The position numbers and the translations under genes were made by a program. DNA of 64,000 nucleotides from Bifidobacterium catenulatum subsp. kashiwanohense JCM 15439 = DSM 21854. GTDB taxonomy: Bacteria > Actinomycetota > Actinomycetes > Actinomycetales > Bifidobacteriaceae. Where the stretch lies: NCBI RefSeq assembly GCF_001042615.1, contig NZ_AP012327.1, positions 1,488,001 through 1,552,000 of the forward strand, written 5' to 3'. The notes below the pieces were generated by a model. That model was not told the origin of the DNA, did not search any database, and saw nothing but the letters and a program-made list of their open reading frames with translations. Below are positions 1-7,387 of the stretch, one piece after another (the stretch's first letter is position 1; each line of letters opens with the position of its first letter).

Positions 1-191
1 TCAGCATCGACGTCACGCCGGGCGGCATGACCACCGTCACGCCCCTCCCACCCCCGAAGGACGCGGAAGCGGCCGGCGGCGACGCCCAGGCCGAAACGGA
101 GCCGGCCGACGGGAGGATCACCAGCAGGAAGACGCTGTACGACCGGTTCCGCGCCAGGCTCAAGGAGAACCTCGCCGAAAGAAAACAATAG
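1..191 (+). CDS. C-terminal end of a conjugation protein (partial)
   Basis: This is an open frame entering from the left edge and ending at TAG 189-191, about 62 residues. The visible part is a Pro/Ala/Glu-rich linker followed by a basic, helical tail (DRFRARLKENLAERKQ). It ends 12 bases before the start of the coupling-protein gene on the same strand, so the two probably share an operon. In related Gram-positive elements the gene just before VirD4 is often a DUF3801/PcfB-type accessory protein, and the charged tail would suit that. The diagnostic domain lies outside the window, so the family is inferred from position only. Confidence 0.5.
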   Translation, partial: SIDVTPGGMTTVTPLPPPKDAEAAGGDAQAETEPADGRITSRKTLYDRFRARLKENLAERKQ

Positions 192-203
192 AAAGGAACA
201 ATC

Positions 204-2036
204 ATGGAACAAGCAAGAGGAATCATCGTCAAGACACTGACCATCCTCGCGGGATTCTGGATCGCCGACCTCGCGGCCGCCCGCGTCCAGGCCGGCCTCG
301 CCGCCGGCGAAAGCATCGAACGGATCATGGACGGCATGACGACCATGCTCCAGCATCCGCTCGCCCTGGGATTCGACCGGACCAGCCTCCTATGCGGACT
401 GGGCGGCGCGTGCGCCGTCGCCCTGTTCCACCTCTACCGGTGGAGCATGAAACGCAACTGGCGCGACGGCGAGGAATACGGCTCCGCACGCTGGTCCACC
501 AGCCGGGAGATGGCCCCATACACCGACAACGACACCCGTCAGAACCTCCAGATGACGGCCACCGAGGGCCTGAGCCTCGACGCCCAGGCCACGAGACGCA
601 ACCTCAACACCACCGTGATCGGCGGATCCGGTTCAGGCAAGACCGCCACGCACGTCATCCCCAACATACTCAAGGGCAGCATGAACTACGCCTGCACCGA
701 CCCGAAGGGCGAGCTCTACGCGAAGACCGGCGGAGACTTGGAGAAAATGGGCTACACGGTCAAACAGCTCGACCTGGTGGACCTGACCAGCGAGACGAAA
801 TTCAACCCCATGCGCTACATCGACCCCGACAAGCCCGACGTGGCGATCATGCGCCTGGTCACCAACATCATGGACAACACCAACGGCTCCGCACCCAAGG
901 AGCACCAGACCGACGACTTCTGGACCAAATCCGAACGCAGCCTGCTGACCGCGCTCACCGCGTTCGTCTACTACCTGCCCGACGACATCCTCAAGGACTG
1001 CCTGCGCATCGACGCCGGCCAGACCCTCAACGCGGTCGCCGACATGCGCGACCTGCTCGAAGCCAGCGAACAGGACGAGACCAAGGAAAGCCAGGTCGAC
1101 GCCGTCGCCCGGACCGCCACGGAGATCTACGAGGAGACCCGCGCAGAATGGGAACGCGAGGACGCGGACCACGACGACCCGGACCTGCGCGAGGCATGGC
1201 GTCTCGCCCAGGGCCTGAAGTTCGCGGCCCGCCAGTACCGGCCCTTCGCCCAGGGCGCGGGAGAGACCAAGAAGGGCATCATCATCAGCCTCGGCGTGCG
1301 CCTCGCCCCATTGACAGTCGGCCCGGTCCGCGAGATCCTCTCCGACGACAACCTCGGCATCGACCGGATCGGCGGATACGCGGACGAGCACAAGGGCGGA
1401 TACAAGCATCCCAACGGGAAGACGGCCATCTTCCTCGCCCTGCCCGACGAGGACCCGACATTCAACTTTTTGGCCGCGATCTTCTACCAATGCCTGTTCG
1501 ACAGCATCATCCGCCGCTGCCGCACCTACCCCGGCGAATGCCTCGCCACGCCATTGCACTGCTTCCTCGACGAGTTCGCCAACGTGGGACGCATCCCCAA
1601 CTTCGACAAGCTCATCGCCACGATCCGCTCGCGCAAGGTCAGCGTCAGCATCATCCTCCAGACCATCGCCCAATTGAAGACCATGTACAAGGACTCGTGG
1701 GAGACCATCGTAGGCAACTGCGACTCAGTGCTGTTCCTCGGCGGCAACGAGCAGTCCACCACCGAATGGCTCAGCAAGCTGCTCGGCAAGGAGACCATCG
1801 ACATCCGCACCACCAGCGACTCCAAGGGCGTGTCCAGCAGCCACACCACCAACTACCAGCGCACCGGACGCGAACTCCTCACGCCCGACGAGCTCGCGCA
1901 ACTGGACAACGACAAATGCATCTACAACCTGCGAGGACTCCACCCGTTCCTCAGCCGCAAAGCATGGCCCAACACCAGCATCCCCAAACCCAAATCAAAA
2001 CTCAAGCACTCCAAAGGATGGAGGAAAGCAGCATGA
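204..2036 (+). CDS. TraG/VirD4-type conjugation coupling ATPase
   Basis: A 610-residue type IV coupling protein that would link the relaxosome to the secretion channel and energise DNA transfer. Two hydrophobic segments lie in the first 90 residues (about 7-30 and 62-80), so it is anchored in the membrane with its ATPase domain in the cytoplasm. Walker A is GGSGSGKT at about residues 140-147. Walker B is in CFLDEFANVGRIPNF near residue 455, followed by the QT(I)AQLK region typical of TraG/VirD4. ATG 204 follows AGAAAGGAAC. The stop overlaps the start of the next gene (ATGA), which suggests translational coupling. It is the only T4SS gene seen on the + strand; the other T4SS genes run leftward from 12.9 kb. 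Confidence 0.95.
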   Translation: MEQARGIIVKTLTILAGFWIADLAAARVQAGLAAGESIERIMDGMTTMLQHPLALGFDRTSLLCGLGGACAVALFHLYRWSMKRNWRDGEEYGSARWSTSREMAPYTDNDTRQNLQMTATEGLSLDAQATRRNLNTTVIGGSGSGKTATHVIPNILKGSMNYACTDPKGELYAKTGGDLEKMGYTVKQLDLVDLTSETKFNPMRYIDPDKPDVAIMRLVTNIMDNTNGSAPKEHQTDDFWTKSERSLLTALTAFVYYLPDDILKDCLRIDAGQTLNAVADMRDLLEASEQDETKESQVDAVARTATEIYEETRAEWEREDADHDDPDLREAWRLAQGLKFAARQYRPFAQGAGETKKGIIISLGVRLAPLTVGPVREILSDDNLGIDRIGGYADEHKGGYKHPNGKTAIFLALPDEDPTFNFLAAIFYQCLFDSIIRRCRTYPGECLATPLHCFLDEFANVGRIPNFDKLIATIRSRKVSVSIILQTIAQLKTMYKDSWETIVGNCDSVLFLGGNEQSTTEWLSKLLGKETIDIRTTSDSKGVSSSHTTNYQRTGRELLTPDELAQLDNDKCIYNLRGLHPFLSRKAWPNTSIPKPKSKLKHSKGWRKAA

Positions 2037-2533
2037 GGAAACCCGACACCGACGAAACCATAGGGAACAACGTCCACGGCATAAGGATCGCACGGCGCAT
2101 ATCAATGCAAGAGGCTGTGAACGGCATGAGGGAACTCGGACACAGCTGGAGCAAAACCACATTGTTCAACATCGAGCACAACACCCGCCGCCTACTGGCA
2201 TCAGAAGCATTTGATCTTCTCATCTGCCTTGGATATGACCCCGAAAAAGACCTCATGCTGATCTTTGGTGAGCCGCCGTCCCCAGCTGACTATTCCATGC
2301 AACGCTGCGGCCGATGCGCCACCAAGGTAGAAGACGCCTGGAACGTTTATCTCGGAGCTCTGGAAGTCGCCGAAAAGTCGCTCACAGAAGAAACAGAAAA
2401 AGAAGAAATCACCAAAGAATATGCCGATGCACAACGGAAGAAGCTGCGGACTTGGGAAAGGTCGATGAGCGAGGCAATCAAAAAAAGACGCTCTGAACAC
2501 GGCACAGGCACGATAGCGCTCAAAACAAGTTAA
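2033..2533 (+). CDS. small HTH-like protein coupled to the coupling-protein gene
   Basis: 166 residues, starting with ATG inside the stop of the coupling-protein gene (ATGA, 2033-2036). The N-terminal third (HGIRIARRISMQEAVNGMRELGHSWSKTTLFNIEHNTRRL) has the spacing of an XRE/Cro helix-turn-helix. A CGRC pair follows at about residue 91, then a charged, probably coiled-coil tail. The full frame is open much further upstream, but that part is only the coupling-protein gene read in another frame. A regulator or accessory factor of the transfer operon is plausible; the exact role is unknown. Base composition falls towards the 3' end, where the low-GC module begins. Confidence 0.7.
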   Translation: MRKPDTDETIGNNVHGIRIARRISMQEAVNGMRELGHSWSKTTLFNIEHNTRRLLASEAFDLLICLGYDPEKDLMLIFGEPPSPADYSMQRCGRCATKVEDAWNVYLGALEVAEKSLTEETEKEEITKEYADAQRKKLRTWERSMSEAIKKRRSEHGTGTIALKTS

Positions 2534-2613
2534 TCATTTATATGTTTCTCTCATATCATGCGACGGATACGAGTTAGATGCCGACAATGGACAAATCCGA
2601 AGCATCCACATAA

Positions 2614-3579
2614 TTATGACAAGGTGTTGTTACCCTCGTCACTTATTTGACTAAGAGTCACGTTGGCATATGATTGCATGGTCATCTTTCTCGATGCAAA
2701 CATATATTCAGAATAGTAGCCTCTTTTATTCGCTGAATAAGCTATCTGATATTCATATTGTTTAACGTTCTTATCGGAATACAACCTGCATATTTGAGGC
2801 GCTTTGTCATAAGTGAGTATCCAGTTCCAATCCGGCTCAGCGACGAGGCGCTTCGCAACCAGAGAGTGGATGGTTTCGGTTGCATATGAATTATAAAGAT
2901 TCCGTCCCTGCACATAGTAAGGAGGATCCGCAAATATGAGACTGTTCTTCATATCGCAGAATTTGCCATCAGAAAGCAATTTGAAGAAATGGCTGGCCTC
3001 TAGGTTGCTAACAGTGATTCTCTCTTTTTCCGCTGCTATTCGCTCTATCCTCTTTTTGAGTGTGCTTTTGTTAAATCGAGAAGAAATGTTGTATTTCCCG
3101 TCTTGGGCGGCACCTCCTATCGGCCCACCTTTGATGACGCCACTTACGTTCATGCGATTAAGCATGAAGAAGTCGAATCCTTTCCGTCGAATATCCGAAT
3201 AATGGTTGAAATCGTATCTTTTCCTGATAGCCTTCCAGTATTCCGAGTACTTCGAAGATTGAGACGTGGGCTTTTCATCCGAATAGTCAAAGGGGACGCG
3301 GTCGATTTCACGTAGCAGATATTCGGGTTCGTTGACAAGAGAATACCAAAACGAATATACGCCGTCATCAAGGTCGTTGATAATAACTGCATCTACACGA
3401 CCCGACAACAAAAGATTGATAGCAACGCCTGCTCCGCCTGCAAAAGGCTCGATATAGGTTCCGGTTATATGGTTAGTCTCCAACACGTTTGCCACGAAAC
3501 GTGTGATTTTGCCTTTCCCGCCGGGGTATCGCAACGGGGTATTGGAACCGTTTGTCAGCTTACTTTGCGCCATAAACAT
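2614..3579 (-). CDS. D12-class DNA adenine N6-methyltransferase (Dam-like)
   Basis: 321 residues. It has the alpha-group layout: PLRYPGGKGK near the N-terminus (SAM-binding region), EPFAGGAG (motif I), ND at the acidic position, a variable target-recognition stretch, and the catalytic DPPY inside FADPPYYVQGRNLY at about residue 217. It should methylate adenine at N6 in a short site that cannot be predicted from sequence. It lies 42 bases downstream of, and collinear with, the ParB-fold gene, so the two are probably co-transcribed. No restriction endonuclease is recognisable beside it. Its composition is clearly AT-richer than the transfer genes around it, so it looks acquired separately. Two close ATGs (3579 and 3573) are possible; neither has a strong Shine-Dalgarno. 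Confidence 0.9.
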   Translation of the reverse strand: MFMAQSKLTNGSNTPLRYPGGKGKITRFVANVLETNHITGTYIEPFAGGAGVAINLLLSGRVDAVIINDLDDGVYSFWYSLVNEPEYLLREIDRVPFDYSDEKPTSQSSKYSEYWKAIRKRYDFNHYSDIRRKGFDFFMLNRMNVSGVIKGGPIGGAAQDGKYNISSRFNKSTLKKRIERIAAEKERITVSNLEASHFFKLLSDGKFCDMKNSLIFADPPYYVQGRNLYNSYATETIHSLVAKRLVAEPDWNWILTYDKAPQICRLYSDKNVKQYEYQIAYSANKRGYYSEYMFASRKMTMQSYANVTLSQISDEGNNTLS

Positions 3580-3621
3580 GAATGATATTAGAAGATTCCC
3601 ATTTTGGCCAGTTCGTTCGAG

Positions 3622-5022
3622 TCATACACCCTGTTTTTTGAACTGCACATATTGCTGACAGAGCATAGCAAACAATACCGCATCATTCGACAGCCTCATG
3701 ATGGTATCTATGTCGTAATCCTTCATAGACTTGTGCGACCCAAGCGATGAGTATTCAACGGACTCGCCGAAATCGGTATTTTCGATTACATTATGAGCCT
3801 CTTGGTAGGTGTCGAATACAATCCTCCCGGCCTGCAGATAGTCTTGGAATTTGTTGTTTTTAAACAGGCTATGGACATATGAGACGTTCTCTTTATGCTT
3901 TGCGCTGACCCCTATGTTGGGAAGATGAATCTCATTGCAGGATTTGTCCAATGCAAGAAGGGACAGTTCGAAGATCACACGTATCGCCGGCGCAATCAAG
4001 AATGCTTTCGCCCATCTTTTGGTGCTGTCGTCCTCCAGTACTCCATATGCGTTCAAAGCGGAAAGCATAAAGTTCGTGTCTTCGAATTCCGGCGCGTCGG
4101 TCATCCATTCCGGATTGTTGTACATCGCACCAAGGTGCCGGTCTCGATTTGTGGCGAACTTGCTGGCGAAATCATGATTGAGGCGTTTCGCGGCAAGTCT
4201 TGGCGACCTGACCGTTCCTTGTCCTTTTTCCTGAAGAGGAATGATTATGTCCTGCTTGATGACATCGTTATTGAGGCGTGAAATAAGGGTGCCGTTCTCT
4301 TGACAATATCCCTTAACCTCATCAGCCAGTTCTTTGACTTTGTCCAGTTGCTCGGGGGTTATTATATCCGGATTCTTGATATCAAGATATTCCTTGACCG
4401 GAGCCGAGTTGAAAACCCTTCTCGTGCTGGTCGTAGCGTTCGACCCTCCGAGATAGCTTGTCAAGGAATCTCCAAACTGATTCTGGAACGGCGTTTCAAG
4501 CTTGTCCGAAAACGTCTGCCTTCCTGAGAAGCGGGCTTTGGCCTCAGTGCTCCATGGAATCGTGCCGGCACCGTCCTGAGGGCCGTTGTGCTTTCGATTG
4601 AGGATTTCCCTCAGCTTATCCTGTTCATTGTCACCGAAAACAACGATGTCCAGACTGCTCGGAATGTTCTGCGGATATTCCGCAACAAGGTTCTTCAATC
4701 TCTTGTAATCTCGGTCATCAAGAAGTTCACGGTAACAATCTGGGTTTTGCAGCAATTTGATTGCAGACAATCTCCTATTCGCATCGTGAATCACATACTT
4801 GTCGCCGGCCCTTGTCGCAAGGATCGGCTCAACATCGTTCTGATAGCCATTCTCCGCTATTGACGATGCAAGATTCATCAATTGCCGCTTTGATGTCGAT
4901 TGAGACTGTGCACTGAAGTTATAGATTTTATTGAGTTCATCCATCTGGTCGATTGATGGTTCAACTCTCGGGTTCGTCTCCCAGAGACATAAATCCGATA
5001 CATTGACATTTATACGTTCCAT
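3622..5022 (-). CDS. ParB/Srx-fold N-terminal domain protein, partner of the methylase
   Basis: 466 residues. The N-terminal 200 residues resemble the ParB/sulfiredoxin nuclease-like fold: an NPR-type strand start (LCLWETNPRVEP), a stretch on asking at positions (LASSIAENGYQNDVEPILA), and DANRRLSAIKLL where ParB proteins carry GERRxxA. The C-terminal half is helical and not recognised. There is no ParB DNA-binding HTH that I can see and no ParA beside it, so plasmid partition is unlikely. The start ATG at 5022 is preceded by GGAGGAAC. The downstream methyltransferase makes this look like a modification or defence pair, but the activity (nuclease, NTPase or adaptor) is unknown. It is low-GC like its partner. 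Confidence 0.75.
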   Translation of the reverse strand: MERINVNVSDLCLWETNPRVEPSIDQMDELNKIYNFSAQSQSTSKRQLMNLASSIAENGYQNDVEPILATRAGDKYVIHDANRRLSAIKLLQNPDCYRELLDDRDYKRLKNLVAEYPQNIPSSLDIVVFGDNEQDKLREILNRKHNGPQDGAGTIPWSTEAKARFSGRQTFSDKLETPFQNQFGDSLTSYLGGSNATTSTRRVFNSAPVKEYLDIKNPDIITPEQLDKVKELADEVKGYCQENGTLISRLNNDVIKQDIIIPLQEKGQGTVRSPRLAAKRLNHDFASKFATNRDRHLGAMYNNPEWMTDAPEFEDTNFMLSALNAYGVLEDDSTKRWAKAFLIAPAIRVIFELSLLALDKSCNEIHLPNIGVSAKHKENVSYVHSLFKNNKFQDYLQAGRIVFDTYQEAHNVIENTDFGESVEYSSLGSHKSMKDYDIDTIMRLSNDAVLFAMLCQQYVQFKKQGV

Positions 5023-5147
5023 AAATAGTTCCTCCGCTCCACCGAAACAAACTCAATTCATTACCTTATCCTATGTCCAATGATATCCCCAGACCTCAGT
5101 GTTATCCTCTCCCCGTTATCTAATTGAAAGTACAACACACCCGTTAG

Positions 5148-5339
5148 ATTCAGCTTGATGATCCCGAACACCGCGCACGCTTGGAGGAGCTGTGCCGGCG
5201 GTTGAGAGCACCCATGCATGAGTCAGTGCAGCCAACATGCGAGGAGGTCACCGACTGGGTGTGTAACCTCGCGTTGTCCGTCTGCCGGAGGGAGCATGAA
5301 GTCTTTGGCTTTCCCTGCGGACGGCCTCGCATTGGCTGA
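5148..5339 (+). pseudogene. possible remnant of a disrupted + strand gene
   Basis: The stretch from 5023 to 5407 has no intact gene. Within it, one + strand frame (5148 to TGA 5337-5339) gives about 63 codons with a protein-like charged, helical composition (DDPEHRARLEELCRRLRAP, then CRREHEVFGFPCGRPRIG). It begins just after an in-frame TAG and has no start codon. It sits exactly where the low-GC methylase module meets GC-rich element DNA, so it may be the 3' end of a gene cut by that insertion. The protein family is not recognised, and chance coding remains possible. Confidence 0.25.
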
Positions 5340-5407
5340 CGCTCATGAAAGAGCGCGTTCCAGAATCGGTTTCCGCGAAGCTCCCGTCACCCATCACCGT
5401 TCACGAA

Positions 5408-6778
5408 TCAGAGCCCCGGATCGCTGCCGGGCAAGCCGGTGCCCCCGTCTGATGGCGTGGGCACGGACCATCCCGGCGAGGCTCCGCCCGTATTGGTGGA
5501 GGACGACGAGCCTCCCGAAGACGGGCGTCGTCCGGATCCGGAACCGGAACCGGAACTTCCTTGGGAATATGAGGGCGTTTGCCGCTGTGGAGCTGATTGG
5601 GATTGCGATGCCTGGGCCTGCTGCTGCGCGGCGGCGGCAGCCGCGGCTGCTTCCTGTTCTGCCTTGGCCTTCGCCTCCGCGTCGGCCTTTTCCTTCGCCG
5701 TCTTCGATTCGTTGACCTCTTTCACGGCTTTCGCGATCGCGTCCACGTCACGGGTCTTGACCGCCTTCAGCAGGGTCTCCCGGGTCTTGCCGTCCGCCAC
5801 CCTGCCGTCGGTCTCCTTGTACAGCGCGTTCGCGTCGTCCACGGTCTTGTCGAGCTTGCTGTCGGTGACGGCCTTGGTTGCGGCCTTGAGGTCGGTGAGA
5901 CGGTTCTTGAGCTCTTTGGTCGTTCTGTGCAGCGACGCCGTGGTCCTGTCCAGGTCGGATGTGGCGGCGTCGGACGCGCAGGAGCCGCTGATGGTGGTCG
6001 TCTTTGCACCCAGGAGCCGATTCAACGCATCAAGGGTCTTGGGATCCGCGACCTGGCCGCGACTGGTGTCCTTCAATAGTTTGGAGGCTTTGGCCGTGGT
6101 CCTGTCCAGGTCGGACTGGATGGTCCTGCGTGTCGCTTCGGCCGAGTCGCATGCGCTGATTGCGGTCTCATGCGCCTCTTGCCGCATGGCGGCGGTGTGG
6201 CGGTTTTTGATTTGCAGTCCCATCCAGGACACGGCGATGAGGCTCGCGGTCATGACGATCGCGACGAGCGCTTTCCCGACCGGGAAGACGCGGCGCACCT
6301 TCAGATCGTCGGGGTCGGCCGAGTAGGTGACGGCCGACCCCGACGATTCTGCTTCCGGTATTGGAGGGATGTCCGCCGTATCCGATTCCAAGTCGGCGAT
6401 TCGTTCGAGTGCGGCAAAATCGTCGTCGGCGTCCTTCAGGGCCTTCTCCGCGGAATCGTCGGGAGGAGACTGCTCCGCCGGCGCAGACACGGGTTCCTGC
6501 CCCGGCTCGTCTTCCGGCGGCAGCGGCGCGGATGGTATGGCGACGCGACGGCGGCCGCGCATGGACGCGGGCGGCAGCGGCGCGGCACCGGCCGTGTCAA
6601 AGCCTTGCTCCTGCGCGGTATGCCACCATTCGGCGAGCTCCGGCCACGCGTGTGGATGTTCGGCGATTAGGCGCATCCATGGACGCCAACCGGGCTCGTT
6701 GGCCATGGCGTACAGCTGGTCGACCGTAAGCTTGGGGCTGAGAATCGGCTCACCCGTCTTCCTGTCGATCCTGGTCAT
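5408..6778 (-). CDS. membrane protein: variant-LRR domain, one TM, extracellular coiled coil
   Basis: 456 residues, starting at ATG 6778 behind GGAGAGGA. The cytoplasmic N-terminus has a variant leucine-rich-repeat-like unit (LTVDQLYAMANEPGWRPWMRL, then HPHAWPELAEWW), followed by an acidic linker, a single TM at about residues 197-219 (ALVAIVMTASLIAVSWMGL) and an outside region of about 230 residues. The outside part is a helical, coiled-coil stalk ending in Ala/Gln-rich and Ser/Gly-rich low-complexity sequence. The stalk is very similar to the C-terminus of the protein at 22024-22956 (shared KLDKTVDDANALYK and AIAKAVKEVNESKTA). The family is common in actinobacterial conjugative regions. A role in cell contact or T4SS regulation is inference. 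Confidence 0.8.
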   Translation of the reverse strand: MTRIDRKTGEPILSPKLTVDQLYAMANEPGWRPWMRLIAEHPHAWPELAEWWHTAQEQGFDTAGAAPLPPASMRGRRRVAIPSAPLPPEDEPGQEPVSAPAEQSPPDDSAEKALKDADDDFAALERIADLESDTADIPPIPEAESSGSAVTYSADPDDLKVRRVFPVGKALVAIVMTASLIAVSWMGLQIKNRHTAAMRQEAHETAISACDSAEATRRTIQSDLDRTTAKASKLLKDTSRGQVADPKTLDALNRLLGAKTTTISGSCASDAATSDLDRTTASLHRTTKELKNRLTDLKAATKAVTDSKLDKTVDDANALYKETDGRVADGKTRETLLKAVKTRDVDAIAKAVKEVNESKTAKEKADAEAKAKAEQEAAAAAAAAQQQAQASQSQSAPQRQTPSYSQGSSGSGSGSGRRPSSGGSSSSTNTGGASPGWSVPTPSDGGTGLPGSDPGL

Positions 6779-6834
6779 TCCTCTCCGCCCTCGTCTTTGA
6801 TGAGGACTGGCTGATCCTGTTCGTTTGCCTTCAT
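6775..6834 (-). CDS. possible 19-residue coupling ORF
   Basis: A tiny frame, MKANEQDQPVLIKDEGGEE, starts in the stop of the upstream gene (TGATG) and ends in the start of the downstream gene (ATGA). Overlaps at both ends are unusual for a chance ORF and suggest it hands ribosomes from 6834-7373 to 5408-6778. The GGAGAGGA that serves the downstream gene lies inside its 3' end. It has no recognisable domain, and the peptide itself may have no function. Confidence 0.35.
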   Translation of the reverse strand: MKANEQDQPVLIKDEGGEE

Positions 6835-7373
6835 CACTTTTGTTCCTCTGGTTTGCCTTCATGCACCCGGTATCCGCCTTCCAATGGGCCCTTGACCGCC
6901 GCGCATCGCCAGCCGTCGTCAGTGAGCGTGTAGTCAAGCACCCAGGATGCCTCCAGCCCGGTGGATACGGCGCATGTCGCCACCCGCCGCCCCGTGGACA
7001 CGGGGAAGCCGGTGAACTCGGTCTCGGGCAATGGCTGCGGGGCTATGGATGATGCCGGTATGTCGAGGCCGGCGGCATCCGGCGTGAAGTATTCGCCTTC
7101 GAGTTGGCCTCGTTCGCCGCCCATGTAGACGCCGAGCGCTTTCGGCGCGAGGTCGGCGCACGGATCATCCTCCGTCGGCGTCGCCGGCTCGGTCTCTTCG
7201 TCTCCAGCCGTTTTTTGTCCGGGTTCGGTTTTCGTTCGCGGCCGGGCGACGGTGCTTTGCGTGTCCTCCGCGGTTCCGTTGCCGGCGCATATCACCGCGA
7301 CGTTTCCTCCCAGGATGAGGAGCGCGACCGCAAATCCCGTCGCGGCGATGATCCTGTTCCTCTTTGGTTCCAT
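6834..7373 (-). CDS. membrane-anchored extracellular conjugation protein, unknown family
   Basis: 179 residues, starting at ATG 7373 behind CTGAAAGGAAAA. It opens with a basic N-terminus and one hydrophobic segment (IIAATGFAVALLILGGNVAVI), serving as signal anchor or lipoprotein-like leader. A Thr/Pro/Glu-rich linker follows, then a compact C-terminal domain of about 110 residues with three cysteines that could form disulphides outside the cell. It lies between the peptidoglycan hydrolase and the coiled-coil membrane protein in one leftward operon, spaced 14 bases from the former. That placement suggests a surface or channel accessory of the T4SS. No family was recognised. Confidence 0.65.
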   Translation of the reverse strand: MEPKRNRIIAATGFAVALLILGGNVAVICAGNGTAEDTQSTVARPRTKTEPGQKTAGDEETEPATPTEDDPCADLAPKALGVYMGGERGQLEGEYFTPDAAGLDIPASSIAPQPLPETEFTGFPVSTGRRVATCAVSTGLEASWVLDYTLTDDGWRCAAVKGPLEGGYRVHEGKPEEQK

Positions 7374-7387
7374 GCTTGGTTTTCCTT

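Noticed and set aside
392..2033. + strand frame upstream of the small HTH protein
   Set aside because: Arg/Pro/His-rich translation of the coupling-protein gene in a shifted frame; the real gene starts at 2033.
3622..5022. Plasmid-partition ParB
   Set aside because: No HTH domain, no ParA neighbour and no parS-like repeats; the element's ParA is 19 kb away with an RHH partner.
5408..6937. Longer N-terminus for the variant-LRR protein, beginning upstream of 6778
   Set aside because: The added part overlaps the end of the neighbouring gene and has no SD, while ATG 6778 follows GGAGAGGA.
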